Assembly: GCF_046630445.1 (NCBI RefSeq)
Contig: NC_092333.1
Coordinates: 100,131,001-100,195,000, forward strand
Reading direction: 5' to 3'
DNA: 64,000 nt
From: Rutidosis leptorrhynchoides
Taxonomy: Eukaryota; Streptophyta; Magnoliopsida; Asterales; Asteraceae
The notes beneath the pieces are model-generated. The model made no database searches, had not been told where the DNA came from, and saw only the letters and a list, made by a program, of their open reading frames with translations. A program made the translations under genes and the position numbers. Position 1 is the first letter of the stretch, and each line of letters starts with the position of its first letter. Positions 25,220 through 39,039 of this stretch are shown here, in pieces.

Positions 25220-25379
25220 TGTGACGACCCGAGAATTTCCGATTAAATTTAAACTTAATCTTTATATGAATTCGACACGATAAGCAAAGTCTGTAATGTT
25301 GAGTCTCAAAATTTTGGAACTATGTTCATATATTCACTTACCCTTTGATTATTCTCGATGATTCACGAACTACTGTCTG

Positions 25380-25380
<1 letters not shown>

Positions 25381-25453
<73 letters not shown>
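25381..25453 (+). repeat. (TA)n microsatellite in the E1 3' LTR
   Basis: Uninterrupted TA dinucleotide tract at the position of 9584-9630 in the 5' LTR. Confidence 0.95.
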
Positions 25454-25456
<3 letters not shown>

Positions 25457-25569
25457 TAAATATAAATATAAGAGAGTATATAATACTTTACATAAATAAA
25501 AATACACTTTAATTAATTAGGATTAAAAAGGTAAAATAATAATTAAAATAAATAAGTTAATATTAAAAA

Positions 25570-25570
<1 letters not shown>

Positions 25571-25618
<48 letters not shown>
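25571..25618 (+). repeat. (AT)n microsatellite in the E1 3' LTR
   Basis: Counterpart of the longer tract at 9748-9821. Confidence 0.95.
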
Positions 25619-25620
<2 letters not shown>

Positions 25621-27572
25621 CTACATACATATTACTATGAATCTATATATATAATTTCTATTTATAGTTATTATCATATTGTAAATAATAAATATTAAAT
25701 ATTATATATATATAAATTACTATATAATATATTGTAAAAATATTTAATTAATAATTGTAATATATTAAATTATAAGTTAAAATATAGTTAATACATTAAT
25801 TGGTATTATAGATATTGTTAGCATCATTAAAATTATAAACATAAAACTTGTTACATGTAATTTGTTATGTCATTATTAGTATTATTACAATTATCATTAT
25901 TGTTATTAACTATATTATCATATTATTATTAATACTTTTATATCACAGTTGTTATTAATATAAAATAATACAATCTATTATTGTTATCATTAATAATATA
26001 ATTATTATCATTTTTTTATAGTATCATTATTATTTACAATTATTATTTAAATAATTATTACTATTACTAATATATTTATTTATTTATTATTAGTAATATT
26101 AATTTCAATTATATAAGTTATATAAATGTGGAAATCGTACAGAATTGTTATCTGTATCCATCAATCTGTAACGTTTTTGTTCCTGTCTGTGACTTTATTA
26201 CAAGTCGAGATCGACCTTTACATTAGATACAAATTTAGTTTGATTTCACTATCAGCTTTTATTCCTTTCCTGTTTATGATTGATAAACTATCGAATGCAA
26301 TTGTTTACATGCCGATTTCAATGAATAAACATAAACAATTATGATTAACTATGTACTACATCACTCCCACAATCACCATCGTATATGCTAGCTGCTACCG
26401 CATCTATTTCTGTCTAACCAAACACGACACCATAAAAAAAAACCCATTCAGTGTTTCTTTCTATCAATCAAATGAACTGCAGCTACCATGAATCTTTTCT
26501 GTAACCACCACAAAACACCCACTCCCTAATACTTTTCTTTATTTCAAACCTTCTGTCTACTTCTGTTTTCAATTCGGATGACTATCAAACAATCCAACCA
26601 TAACTAATGCGTACCTTTTTCTTTTTCTGTTTTTTTTAAAAACCGTTTCTTGATTTGCCCAGCTACTCTTTCTGTTTATAATTGAAGACAACCAAACACA
26701 CCCACATCTTTCTTTCTTTCTCCTCTTTTTGTTTCTTGTTCCATAAACAAACACCCAATAGAACCCACCTTAAACAAACCTACCTGCTATTGCCCGTTAT
26801 ACCTTCTTTTCTTTCTATTTCCCTTCGTAATCACCACCATAACATGCTTTGTTGTCATTATTGCTGCTATTCGATTTCAATCTCTTTCAATCTCCAAACC
26901 ATTGAAAACAAATTGATTATCACTATAGCTGCTGTGCAGTTTATTAACCTCTTCAATTTATATGTACTGCTGTCTTCTTATTCAAAACCCTATGAATCCC
27001 TTCTCTCGATTGAAATGGCCATGAAACCAAACACCTTATCAATCATCAACTTGTTTCACTATTGAATGTTTCTGTTGGTTGAAAACCGCCACCTTCGCCA
27101 TCTGAATTCCTTTACTAAATTTCTACAGCCGTTTCTGTTATGTTCATATTCGAATAATTTTGAGGAATGAGGTAAATGACGAAGATAAAGATAACTTAAT
27201 ATTAAAGGAGATATACTTATGTCCCTGCTTAATTATTTATCTAATTGTACAAAGCACTAACATCAAATGGGTCGGCAATCTGTCTGTTTATGCTAATGGA
27301 AACTGACGTGATGATGATGAAACAAGGAAGAACCCAAAAACCCTACTTTTCTTCTTTAACTTCGCTGTACGATTAACATCTTGGTTTGGATTGGTTAAAG
27401 ACTTCAAATATGATTACTAATGGACTATATCAACAGAATTATATGTTTTGGGTTTAGAAACTTGGCCCATGAAGTGTAATCAATCGATTTGTTTTGTTGT
27501 AAAAGAAGAAGGAAAAATTGGAACAAGGAATTACGGGTTATAAATATTGTGAGGGTTTTAAAGACAGAAAAA

Positions 27573-27645
27573 CGGGCAACAGCCCAAGGGTTCAAGGTGT
27601 TAACGGTTATTCGAGAGGTCGTGGGTTCGAGTCCCGTCGTGGACA
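27573..27645 (+). repeat. tRNA-like (SINE-head) segment in the E1 3' LTR
   Basis: GTTCGAGTC at 27625-27633 fits the RNA polymerase III B-box consensus perfectly. CAGCCCAAGGG at 27580 fits the A-box at 10 of 11 positions. The 45-base offset between them is that of a tRNA gene. The acceptor ends do not pair, so it is not a tRNA gene. A short tRNA-derived SINE whose tail seeded the downstream ATT array is the simplest reading. Confidence 0.45.
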
Positions 27646-27696
27646 TTTATTTTTGGAAAAGCTTTAGAAAAAGGTATACACCTTTATGTTTCATTT

Positions 27697-27812
<116 letters not shown>

Positions 27813-28902
27813 GATATTATTATTGTTACTAGTGTTATAGTTATTAGTATTATTATTTCTACTAATAAAAGTAATAGTTACCAATTATGATTATCATCAT
27901 AATTATAATTATAATGAAGATATTATTATTGATTATTACTAAAAGTTATTATCATTACTAGTATTATTATTAGGTAGCATTAGTATTATTAATATGATTA
28001 AAATTGATACAAATATTATTATTATGATTATGACTATTATTATTAGTGTTATTATAAGAATAACACAATTTATTATTATTTTCATTAACATTAGCATTAG
28101 TATCATTTTTACTATTATTAGTATTATTATTTTTAACAAAAGTATTATTAATATGAATATCATTAGTAGCAATGTTTTTATCAATATAATTAAATACAAC
28201 TTTTTATATATATCAAACATTATTGTCTAGGTAAAAATATACTTAAAAGTACATTACATATATGTATAAATTAATTAGATTAACAATATTTATATAAATA
28301 TCCGTATATAATAAATTAATTATTTTTAATATATATATATATATATAAATTAATCATATAAAAACATATATAATAAAACTATATTATAATTATTTATTTA
28401 AAGTATACAAAAATAAATGTAATTAATTAGGTTATTAATGAAACACATAATTAAAATAACAATCATAACACTAACAACATAAAAATTTATTCGATTACAA
28501 TTATATGTATTAATATATATACCTGATATAGGTTCGTGAATTCGAGGCCAACCCTATATTTTTTCAATGACGTCGTATGTATTTTTACTACAAAATACAG
28601 TATGGTGAGTTCATTTGCTCCCTTTTTACTCATTATATTTTTGGTCTGAGAATACATGCAAATGCTTTAATAATTGTTTTACAATATTTATATATGTGAG
28701 TTCATTTGATTCCCTTTTACTCTTTACATTTTTGAGACTGAGAATACATGCGCTGTTTTTACAACTGCTTTACTAAATGCTTTTGAAATATATTTTGAAC
28801 TGCAAATACATGAAATGCTTTTATAAATGTTTGACGAGATAGACACAAGCAAAACATTCCTCGAATGAATTATTATGCAGACAGAAGTTCTGCGGATTAT
28901 TA

Positions 28903-29043
28903 TTAAATTATGTGGACATGATAATTGCCACCATTGAATTATGTGGACATGATAATTGCCACCATTGAATTATGTGGACATGATAATTGCCACGACATGA
29001 TAATTGCCACCATTGAATTATGTGGACATGATAATTGCCACCA
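28903..29043 (+). repeat. 31-bp tandem array in the E1 3' LTR
   Basis: Same unit as 13070-13224, with one internally deleted copy (GCCACGACATGATAATT). Confidence 0.9.
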
Positions 29044-29469
29044 ATTAAAGTGAATGTTATGTATCGAGAGAATGATTTTATACACAGGTTATGTGTATGT
29101 TATTTTTGTGCACAAGATATGTGTACGGTTACTAAGATTTATGAAAGATGATTTTGTACACGAAAAAGGTTTACTGTATTTAAAAGATATCGCATGTACA
29201 TTACAGGTGGGTATAGGATTCGGGCCCATTTGTACCATGCAGGATTTTAAATCTTGTGGTCTATCAAAATGATGAATTTTATTGTTTTATGATAAACCTA
29301 TGAACTCACCATCCTTTTGGTTGACACTTGAAAACATGTTTATTCTCAGGTATGAAAGAAATCTTCCACTGTGCATTTGCTCATTTTAAAGACATTATTT
29401 GGAGTCGATCATCGCAATGGGACCAGATGTTGGTGACTTCGTTCAGATGGATTAGGACGGGGTTTGACA

Positions 29470-30995
29470 TCCAAAACGGCTATGGCATCACCCCCAAGTG
29501 TTCCAAAACGGCTATGGCATCACTTGAATCACGTGTGAGTAAGAACCGGCTATTCGATTAGCTCCCAAAACGGCTATGGTATGCTAACACCGAGGTATCC
29601 CAAAACGGCTATGGTATTCCCCCAAAGTGTTCCAAAACGGCTATGGCATCACATAATAACGGCTATTACTCACAACCATGCACACAAAATGGCTATGTGC
29701 ACAATTAATACGGGCAAATAAATCATATACATACATACATAAATATTCCACTCACCTCGAAATGCCCGCATGAGTCATATATGTAAATTGCCTCCAAACG
29801 CAACCGAGCAACCTTTTACCTATAATACGCATATAGATATACAAACAATCAACATACATTCTCTACGAGATAATTTAACTCCAACACCCTTAACCAAGGG
29901 TTTAAGCCTACCACCACAAATCGTCCATTTAGACATCTAAAGTGGACTTCACTAATTACCACTACGGGTGGTAATTCCGACCCATTCTAACAAGTACAAT
30001 TTAACCTAAATTATACTTGACACCATTTAAACCAACCTAGGTCTTGACACTAAATTACTACTTAGGTAGTAATCATTTCAAATGCCACCTAACACTTAAT
30101 AAAAGTGCTTATCATACAATTAATCCAAAATTAGTGTTATTACCAAATTTGACCCAATTCAATTCACCCATTTGACCTAAGTCCCGAAAACGCCCAAAAT
30201 CACTAACGACTAGTGATTATATTTTCAAAACACCAATTAACACCTAAATCAACATTTATATGTTTGGTTCATCAAATCTTGACCCATAACTTAGTTTGAC
30301 ACCTAATCAAGGTAAACACCCATTTGACCAACAAACATGTTCTTATGAACATCTAAAACACCAACGCACTTACAACCTAGTGAATTAACACCCAAACCAT
30401 GACGAAAACTTCCAAATTCGTCATCAAACCCCAAACCCACAATAATCGGGTTTACTTACACTAACATACAACAAAACCCCCCAATTTCATGAGAAATGGG
30501 GTTTAGAACCCTAACAAGCTCAAACCCTAAACATGAACAAGAGTCTTAACAATTAAATTCGGAGTTAGAGCTTACCAACACTACCAAAACGTAGCCAAGA
30601 ACGAGATGAACAACTTTAACACTGGAGCTTTTGATCGATTCAAGCTTCTTCTTCTCCAAAACCCCAAATCTCTCTCTAGAACTCTCTCTCTAGAACTCTC
30701 TCTAAGATATATGAGAGTGTTTGTGGATGTGAAATTGATCCAAAAGTGGATCTAAAACTGCCAATATGTTAACAGATCCGTCCTCAAGTGAAAAGACCAA
30801 AAAGCCCCTCATTTAACTCAAAAATAGAAAAGACAGAAAACTGTCGCCTAGCAGTGTGCGCGGCGTGAACCCATAGCCATGCGCGGCGCGCACAATGGTC
30901 CAAACAGTCTGTCAGCTTTTAAAATTTACAACACGCTTCACACACTTTATGTACACCATTTATACTCTATGTACAATAAATATTTGGGTCTTACA
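29470..30995 (-). repeat. 3' LTR of E2, second part
   Basis: Continues the E2 LTR after E1 (29470-29474 is the TSD copy) and ends at TCTTACA 30995. It carries repeated AAAACGGCTATGG words (29473-29690) and paired CG-rich words near 30858-30890. Confidence 0.88.
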
Positions 30996-33900
30996 ACTCT
31001 CCCCCACTTAAATTCGATCACGTCCTCGTGATCCGCACCAAATACTAGAAGTTAAGCACTTCCCCCTTGAACATTCTCGCCTCCAAATGCGGAGTCACAC
31101 ATGTAGTAATCACGCATCTAACTTCTTGCTTCGTACACTAACGTATCATATATTACAACGAGAAAGGGTAATCACCCCTCGAGACAAAACAACCGCAACC
31201 GTTTGCTCCTACGCCGAGTCTCCAAACTCGTACCATACACTTCACAATCGTCCTAAAAGTAGAACAATTTACCGACAACCATTGTCGTCACGCCTCATGA
31301 TCCTACAAAACACAACCAAGCCCGACATCCATAACATCTTCTCAAAATCCGAAGATCTCACCACACGCTAATAATCACTAGCGTGCACTACCGAAACAAG
31401 CGATATCTCATACACTCGAAGTCCAGAATTTCCGCTTAGGAAAATACGAAAAACACCACATATCTCTTCAAGTCCTCTCGGCTACAACTCGCAACAAGCT
31501 ACATCAATAACTACATCACCCAACGCGATCTACTAAATACACTTCGTCGTGAACCATGACTTGCATTAATCCAAATTGAGAAGGATTCATGCTTCCTTAA
31601 ACTCCATACTCCATCGGATCCTAAACGTACTACTCAACCGGTCATTCATGAATATTTTCTAGACCAAGAACCAACTTCCTCCGGCTCCATACCCGGGTCA
31701 TTCTTCAATGAAGAAATTTCGGTAATCCCGTCATAACACTTTAGAAGTACCACTTTCCCACCGATTGATCCGCACACGACTATACGTCACTGGATTAATC
31801 TAGGACGACAATAATGCACCACGAGTTAGACGAAACATCAACACATCGTCATACGGTTTCTCCCCTAAACCTTACAACACATTCATACAATACAGCATCC
31901 TAGTACTATCATGACACTATTCGTATACCAGAATCCCATCAACCGCGAATTACCATCACAACAATTTGCAATTCATCACGCGACCCACAAAATATCCACC
32001 AACACCGGGTGAATCTTCCTACCTAGACCGTTCGTTAAGGATGGCCTCGACACTTCAATGCAACTAACGGGTCGCATCACTAGGGAACACGCTCTCGCAA
32101 AACAAACAACCACTGCGTGCCTCGATGTGAGACAACCGAAACCGACACTCACCGTCTCACAGTCGTCCATAAAGTGGAATAATCCACTGAAAATTTCCAC
32201 GATCACGTTTCCCGACAGGGAAAATACATCGAACACCACAATATCTAACTTGTGCTTACCCAGTAGTACTAATCGAGTTTCATAGCAACACAGATTTTAC
32301 ATTATGAGAGCACCTGCAACAACAACTACATTCTCTTACCTCCATGATCTCCAACTTCGCACTTGGTCTCATACTGCACTTTGGTGCTACACGACCACCA
32401 TACATAAGAAGTCTTACACTTTACTTGATCTAACACCACCGGAGCTTCCTCAAACAGCAGTAAAAACTCCCCCACTTAGGATTCAGCTCCACATTCTCAC
32501 CGCCAAGATGATAACATCCCGCGGAATTGTCATTCCACGACACACATGACCATCCTCATCGTTGGTCATACACACCAAATCACCATAAATTCACGTTAGG
32601 CTCTCAGAGCCGTCATACACAATCACTAGAGATGTCGTACACGTGACGACATCACGCCTTCGTACCACGATTAACAATTAACAGCCCTTCTTCGTTCGCA
32701 AAGTGAACTCCACCAAAATCCTATGTACGCCTCTAAGCCTAGGCATACGCCACTCCGCTTAATCAGTCGTGCATCTTAGTCGAGATCACCCGACCTTCCC
32801 CGCAACGAACCTTTTTTTAACAATTGCTTACTCTCATGGAGAAGAGTGACCAACCCGACACAATAATTGCATCGGCCGCAATATCAACACTTCATCATAA
32901 CCTTCGACCTAACCGACCATTAAGTCCATCATTGACTCACCGGTCATCTTTACCCGCCTATCACTTAAGAGCAATAAGATTAGCTCACCCGTCATTTCAT
33001 AAGAAGTATTTACCGCAATGCTCTTAAACTTCAACTTTTGCAACCATCAAATTACTATCACTCGTCGATCACTATTATAACCTTCGATGCTTCCAAGGGT
33101 ATCTCACGGGCACCCTAAGCACTAAATGATCACACCATCACCGGAGTTGAACATTACACTAGCAGGTATAAGAAGGCACCTGACGCCGTGTCATGCAACT
33201 CCCACCGCAACCTATCGAGATTTAGAAACTCGATCTTTGGGTTCCATACACCCGACATTGCCCATCTCTCCCCAATAATGAACCAAAGTCATACTTACCC
33301 GAAAAACCTTACAGTTTATTGTCTTATCGGAAGTTTCTACCGATCACACACTACCCGCAACTTCCACAAGGCCAAACGATATAGCCTAACGAAACCTTCC
33401 GTCTAACGCTAAGAGGTGCTTGGAACACCAAGTCTTACACCCTTCCAAATAACGACACAATCAATACAACAAGGGATATTCCGTTAGGAATGTTACCCTA
33501 TAATCCATAACACACTTACGCGACCAATGTCATACGGATCTCACTCCCATTAGTTTAATGACCCGAAGACTCCTCAATTCGCAAATTCTAAGACGACTCA
33601 TAACTAGAATCCTTACACGATCCTCTAACTACACACTCTACGGAGTGTAACCCAATTCTAAAATCATTAGACTTGTTACGTCCCATTACGGAATTTAAGT
33701 CATCGTCGCACACACATACACACTAATCGGTTATCCTAGTTACGATGGGTAACTACAACCAATGACAATCTCAATAATGCACCCACTACTTAGGGTGACT
33801 AAGTACACGCCGAACTCGTAAGTTGGCTCACTCACTTAACTAACCGAATCCACCGTAACACTTCCCGACTCGCAATGAACTCGATGTGACAACAAGCACA

Positions 33901-34510
33901 TCACCCGAGATAACTATACCCTAGGAATCAATAAAAGATTCCTTATTCATCTCGAATCTACCCCAACCATGCCATGTTTCCTCCGTTCAGTACTCGTCAT
34001 GTCATGCTTGGTGTCAAGATACACTTTTGTAATAATGATGATCAATCACTATTACAAATGCGTACCTTACCATTTTCACATGGTCACGCAAATTACTTTA
34101 CTCGGACTGACGCAACATTCACACAAAATAACACGCGAAAACTCCTAGTATCCGAATGACCAAAGTCCTTACCGTGAACTTGATCACTCAAAACCGCCAA
34201 ACATTTGAATCTCTCCAATAGATTCATCCCTAGGACACCGCATCAAATAGATACCTGTATATATATACACCTATATACAATATAATAATAAATGTACCCA
34301 AGTACACCACAACAACAAGTCAACCTACAACCTAGGTGACTATCACTAAAACAATGTCCGGGTTCACCTACTTACATTAGGCACTTTCAAACCTCAGTCT
34401 GACCCGTATTCCTACAAGTCCCGCAAATAACGCATAACCGTCAATAAGTCTAAGGCTAGGCACCTATTCTAAGGTCACCTAATTCCCTTAGACTATGCTC
34501 TGATACCACT
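30996..34510 (-). other. Interior of E2, non-coding
   Basis: On the minus strand it runs from the primer site (34497-34508) to a polypurine tract (plus-strand CTCTCCCCCACTT, 30997-31009) next to the 3' LTR. Only short open frames occur (longest 94 codons), none with retroviral motifs. Base composition is less AT-rich than the LTRs. I see no recognisable gene. Confidence 0.75.
34497..34508 (-). other. Primer-binding site of E2 (tRNA-iMet)
   Basis: Plus-strand GCTCTGATACCA is the reverse complement of TGGTATCAGAGC, two bases inside the 5' LTR. This fixes E2 on the minus strand. Confidence 0.92.
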
Positions 34511-36578
34511 TGTAACGAACCGACCCGTTAACCAACCGAATACGCAGCAAAAGAATTTTTTTTATTACAGAAGGGTGCGCGGCGCGCAACCCAGTCTGTG
34601 CGCGGCGCGCAGACTGCCTGACAGCTTCTGTCCAAATTTTACAATTTTAGCTTAAAGATCTCCCGCTTCCCGACACTTTTAGACGAAACGGTTTTCACAA
34701 CACATTATAATAAGTAAAACTAACACATTTCCATAATAAAACAAGTTTTACGACACCGGGCTCACTTCGTCCGGAATTACGAATTTCGTATAAAATATAA
34801 GTTTCAACCCAATTTACAATTAGACGAGTTAGGACTCTATAACCCAACCCGATACCAAGAGCATAATTCCGGGGACTACCAAATCCCCAATCCGCGTCCA
34901 AATATCCAATAGCTACCCCATCGAGGCCAAGCGCTCCTACACGTCTAGTCTAACAACTAGCTAGCTTCATAACACAATGCCTATAAAAAGGTAAACAACG
35001 AGAGGGGTAAGCATAAAGCTTAGTGAATGCAATAAATATGTACATGCATATACAATTTACCTACTCGCAACCACGAACTCTTACAAGGCATAAAATAATC
35101 ACATACCCTTTCGTATCAATAGCTAGTATCATCAAATCGTACAACTAGTAACCTCATAAGCAATCAATAGGTAGTATCGTCAAATCGTACAACTAGAAAC
35201 ATCATTAGCATAATAATCATAATAATAATTGAATGCTAAATATCAACAAGTATAAACCATGGTTAACCAATATCGCAAGGGAATGACCTCGCGAACAATT
35301 CATCGGTGTTCATAACAACCATTAGCGCCCAAAACGGCTATGGTATGCTAACCCCCGAGGTGTTCCAAAACGGCTATGGCATCACCCCCAAGTGTTCCAA
35401 AACGGCTATGGCATCACTTGAATCACGTGTGAGTAAGAACTGGCTATTCGATTAGCTCCCAAAACGGCTATGGTATGCTAACACCGAGGTATCCCAAAAC
35501 GGCTATGGTATTCCCCCAAAGTGTTCCAAAACGGCTATGGCATCACTTAATAACGGCTATTACTCACAACCATGCACACAAAACGGCTATGTGCACAATT
35601 AATACGGGCAAATAAATCATATACATACATACATACATACATACATATTCCATTCACCTCGAAATGCCCGCACGAGTCATATATGTAAATCGCCTCCAAA
35701 CGCAACCGAGCAACCTTTTACCTATAATACGCATATAGATATACAAACAATCAACATACATTCTCTACGAGAGAATTTGACTCCAACACCCTTAACCAAG
35801 GGTTTAAGCCTACCACCACAAATCGCCCATTTAGACATCAAAAGTGGACTTCACTAATTACCACCACGGGTGGTAATTCCGACTCATTCAAACAAGTACA
35901 ATTTAACCTAAATTATACTTGACACCATTTAAACCAACCTAGGTCTTGACACTAAATTACTACTTAGGTAGTAATCATTTCAAACGCCACCTAACACTTA
36001 ATAAAAGTGCTTATCATACAATTAATCCAAAATTAGTGTCATTACCAAATTTGACCCAATTCAAATCACCCATTTGACCTAAGTCCCGAAAACGCTCAAA
36101 ATCACTAACGACTAGTGATTATATTTTTAAAACACCAATTAACACCTAAATCAACATTTATATGTTTGGTTCATCAAATCTTGACCCATAACTTAGTTTG
36201 ACACCAAATCAAGGTTAACACCCATTTGACCAACAAACATGTTCTTATGAACATCTAAAACACCAACGCACATACAACCTAGTGAATTAACACCCAAACT
36301 ATGACGAATACTTTCAAGTTCGTCATCAAACCCCAAACCCACAATAATCGGGTTTACTTACACTAACAATACAACAAAACCCCCAATTTCATGAGAAATG
36401 GGGTTTAGAACCCCAACAAGCTCAAACCCTAAACATGAACAAGAGTCTTAACAAATAAATTCGGAGTTAGAGCTTACCAACACTACCAAAACGTAGCCAA
36501 TAACGAGATGAATAACTTTAACACTCGAGCTTTTAATCGATTCATGCTTCTTCTTCTCCAAAACCCCAATTCTCTCTC

Positions 36579-36612
<34 letters not shown>

Positions 36613-36903
36613 AGATAGATGAGAGTGTTTGTGGATGTGAAAGTGATCCAAAAGTGGATCTAAAACTGCTAATATATCCACAGATCCGTCCTCAAGTAAA
36701 AAGACCAAAAAGCCCCTCATTTAACTCAAAAATAGAAAAGACAGAAAACTGTCGCCTGGCAGTGTGCGCGGCGCGCACCCATAGCCATGCGCGGCGCGCA
36801 CGATGGCCCAAACAGTCTGTCAACTTTTAAAATTTACAACACGCTTCACACACTTTATGTACACCATTTATACTCTATGTACAATAAATATTTGGGTCTT
36901 ACA
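34511..36903 (-). repeat. 5' LTR of E2 (2.4 kb)
   Basis: Minus strand starts TGTAAGACCCAAATATT and ends GTTCGTTACA. It preserves the empty site for E1. It has six exact CAAAACGGCTATGG words plus two partial ones (35334-35593), and two pairs of GCGCGGCGCGC-type words (34578-34612 and 36763-36800). A CT tract near 36576-36612, expanded relative to the other LTR, probably marks the transcript leader on the minus strand. Confidence 0.92.
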
Positions 36904-37588
36904 CATACGTCGAGCACGTAGTTGTTGACAACTAGATAAGCTATACATTTACCCAATAAATACCCATAGAGAGTATTCTTATATCTCTCAGATGCCTCCA
37001 AAACAAACAACAATGACATTTCAACATCACAATCATCTTCTATTTCTGGTTTAGATTCATAAATTCTAAGATTAACTTTGTGTTTTTTTATTATCACGAA
37101 CCATAGAAACATAAAAAGGTTTCATACGATTAGCCTCACCATTCGTCTGTGTAAGTAAACCAACAGAATAAGATTCTTGTTGCATATCTTGTTTGTTATC
37201 AGTTGCAGACAATTGTAACTTGGGGAAAACGTAGCAGTCATTAACCCTAGTATTCTTAGCATTTTCCAGCCCACCTTCCTCATCAGATGAATCCGTAGCT
37301 GTACGCATACTAATTTGATTTTCTTCATAACATCCTCCTTGCATAACAGGAGTTGAATAAATGGTATCTTCCTTTTCTGAATCTTGTCCACCCTGACCAT
37401 CATGAGAAGTAAAATGATCATATGTTTCTTTGTTCACGCTAACGGGTGACACATGTTGAGTGATTAGAAGTCTCATCACTATGAGTAGGGTAGAGTTTTC
37501 TTCACCAACAATTTTTCTACTACATAAAATTCTAGATTGGTTTTCAGTGTTGTCTTAATCTTTTTCCTCCCGAGGTTTTTCCCCATAA
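36904..37588 (-). pseudogene. LINE ORF1-like (DUF4283/zinc-knuckle type) pseudogene, 5' portion
   Basis: On the minus strand ATG at 37588 begins MGKNLGRKK. Broken frames then give VSPVSVNKETYDHFTSHDGQ, GGCYEENQISM, TDSSDEEGGLENAKN, and, in a shifted frame, KVNLRIYESKPEIEDDCDVE and ASERYKNTLYGYLLGKCIAY. The last block is the F/YGY-LGK-AY-V entry to DUF4283 in plant L1-type ORF1 proteins. The frame runs into the CATAC target site and resumes at 8528. It lacks a uniform open frame and is not functional. Confidence 0.75.
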
Positions 37589-38850
37589 ATCAGCAGAACT
37601 AGGAGAATAATATAAACTAGTAATATTTTTGTGTTATTATAGTATCGTTTTTAGGCTTTTACTCCGATAATTTTTTATTTAACCACACAACTTTATTACT
37701 CTCTCATTTTCAACTTAATTAACCTCTAAGCAAATTTTCTAATAAAGGAAATTACTTAGTTAAACTCCATATTATATTAGTGTTATCATGTCCGCGCAAC
37801 ACAACGAATAATTTACTTTTCGACATAAGTGTTAAGATATTCTAATAGAACAAGAAGACAATGTTAAATATGAATATATGATGAATGAAGTATATGATGT
37901 AACACCATTATTTTAATTGAAAAATCCATTAAATAAATGAGGACCATGAAAAAATAGTGACTATTAAAGAATATATAAAATAAATATAACAGATATTACA
38001 TTACATATTACATATTTTACATATAATTATAAAATCAAAGCGTTGATTTATGATTATTTTCATAATTAAGAAACAAATGGAAATTAAATCATGAAATGAA
38101 ATGAAAGCATTATATATCTATAAATAATAAAAGTCTTCCAGAAAAACAAAATAGTCATGAACTCATGATTAATTAGAGACTCGTGATGATTAAAAGGGCA
38201 ACACGTACGAGATACGCTTAATATATGGATTTATACGCTTTTTCAAATACAATAGTTGCACCTATATTTCACCAACCTTATTCAATTCACTCTTTCACAT
38301 CATCATATGTACCACTACCATTATTGGCACCCCCAGTTTGCACCATAAATTATGGATACCCGATCTCTTGTTCAATAGATTACAAAACAATTAACGCTAA
38401 GAATATCAAAAAACTGTCAACATTTAATTTGAATTGTCCAAACCTAATATTCGTTTACATTGTTTTGATCATAGTCTTTTTAAACTCGAGAGACATATTG
38501 TCATTTGAGGTGAAGAACGAGATTGGTACGATAAAGCCTCCGAGCCATTAGCCAATTCGAGTAAGTGATAAAATTTGTAGCACTTTGAGTTGCGAACGTT
38601 CGTACTTATTTTTTTAATTAATTCGAAGTCCGTATAAAATATATGACTAAAGTGTTAAAAACGCTCGTAAAATTTGTATCATCGACAATTACTTTAAAAG
38701 AGTTATCATGTTCAAACCTCACTAGCAGCATATATTACAGTGTCAGAGAAAAAGCTCAAAAATGATCATGAAATAACCGGCGAAGCCGCTTACATATGAG
38801 AATTAATACTTTCTTTTCTCGGATAGTAAGGACTCATAAAAAACTGTTCA
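37589..38850. other. Unassigned AT-rich interval
   Basis: No recognised element. One open frame on the plus strand (38225-38551, 108 codons from ATG) has a possible membrane segment (LIFVYIVLIIVFL) but no family resemblance, no visible splice structure and ordinary AT-rich composition. I regard it as chance unless transcripts show otherwise. Confidence 0.4.
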
Positions 38851-39039
38851 TTTACACTTAACTCATAATTTTTCACCCCTCATCAAATAATTTCGTTCAA
38901 ACTTCGAAACTGCTCAGAGGGCATAACGCAAAGTGGATCCTATTGAAGACATTATAATGGTGTTTATCGTAGAAAAATTTTGTTTATTACATTAGGAACC
39001 GCAAGGTTGATTTTGTGTTTTTTTAATGGCTCTTATTGT

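Noticed and set aside
27573..27645. A functional tRNA gene
   Set aside because: Box spacing fits, but the acceptor ends do not pair and there is no clear anticodon arm.
31976..32549. Overlapping frames on both strands in the E2 interior
   Set aside because: Less AT-rich DNA gives longer chance frames; no retroviral motif in any.
38225..38551. 108-codon frame with a possible membrane segment
   Set aside because: No homology recognised, no supporting splice or promoter context; chance frame is likely.
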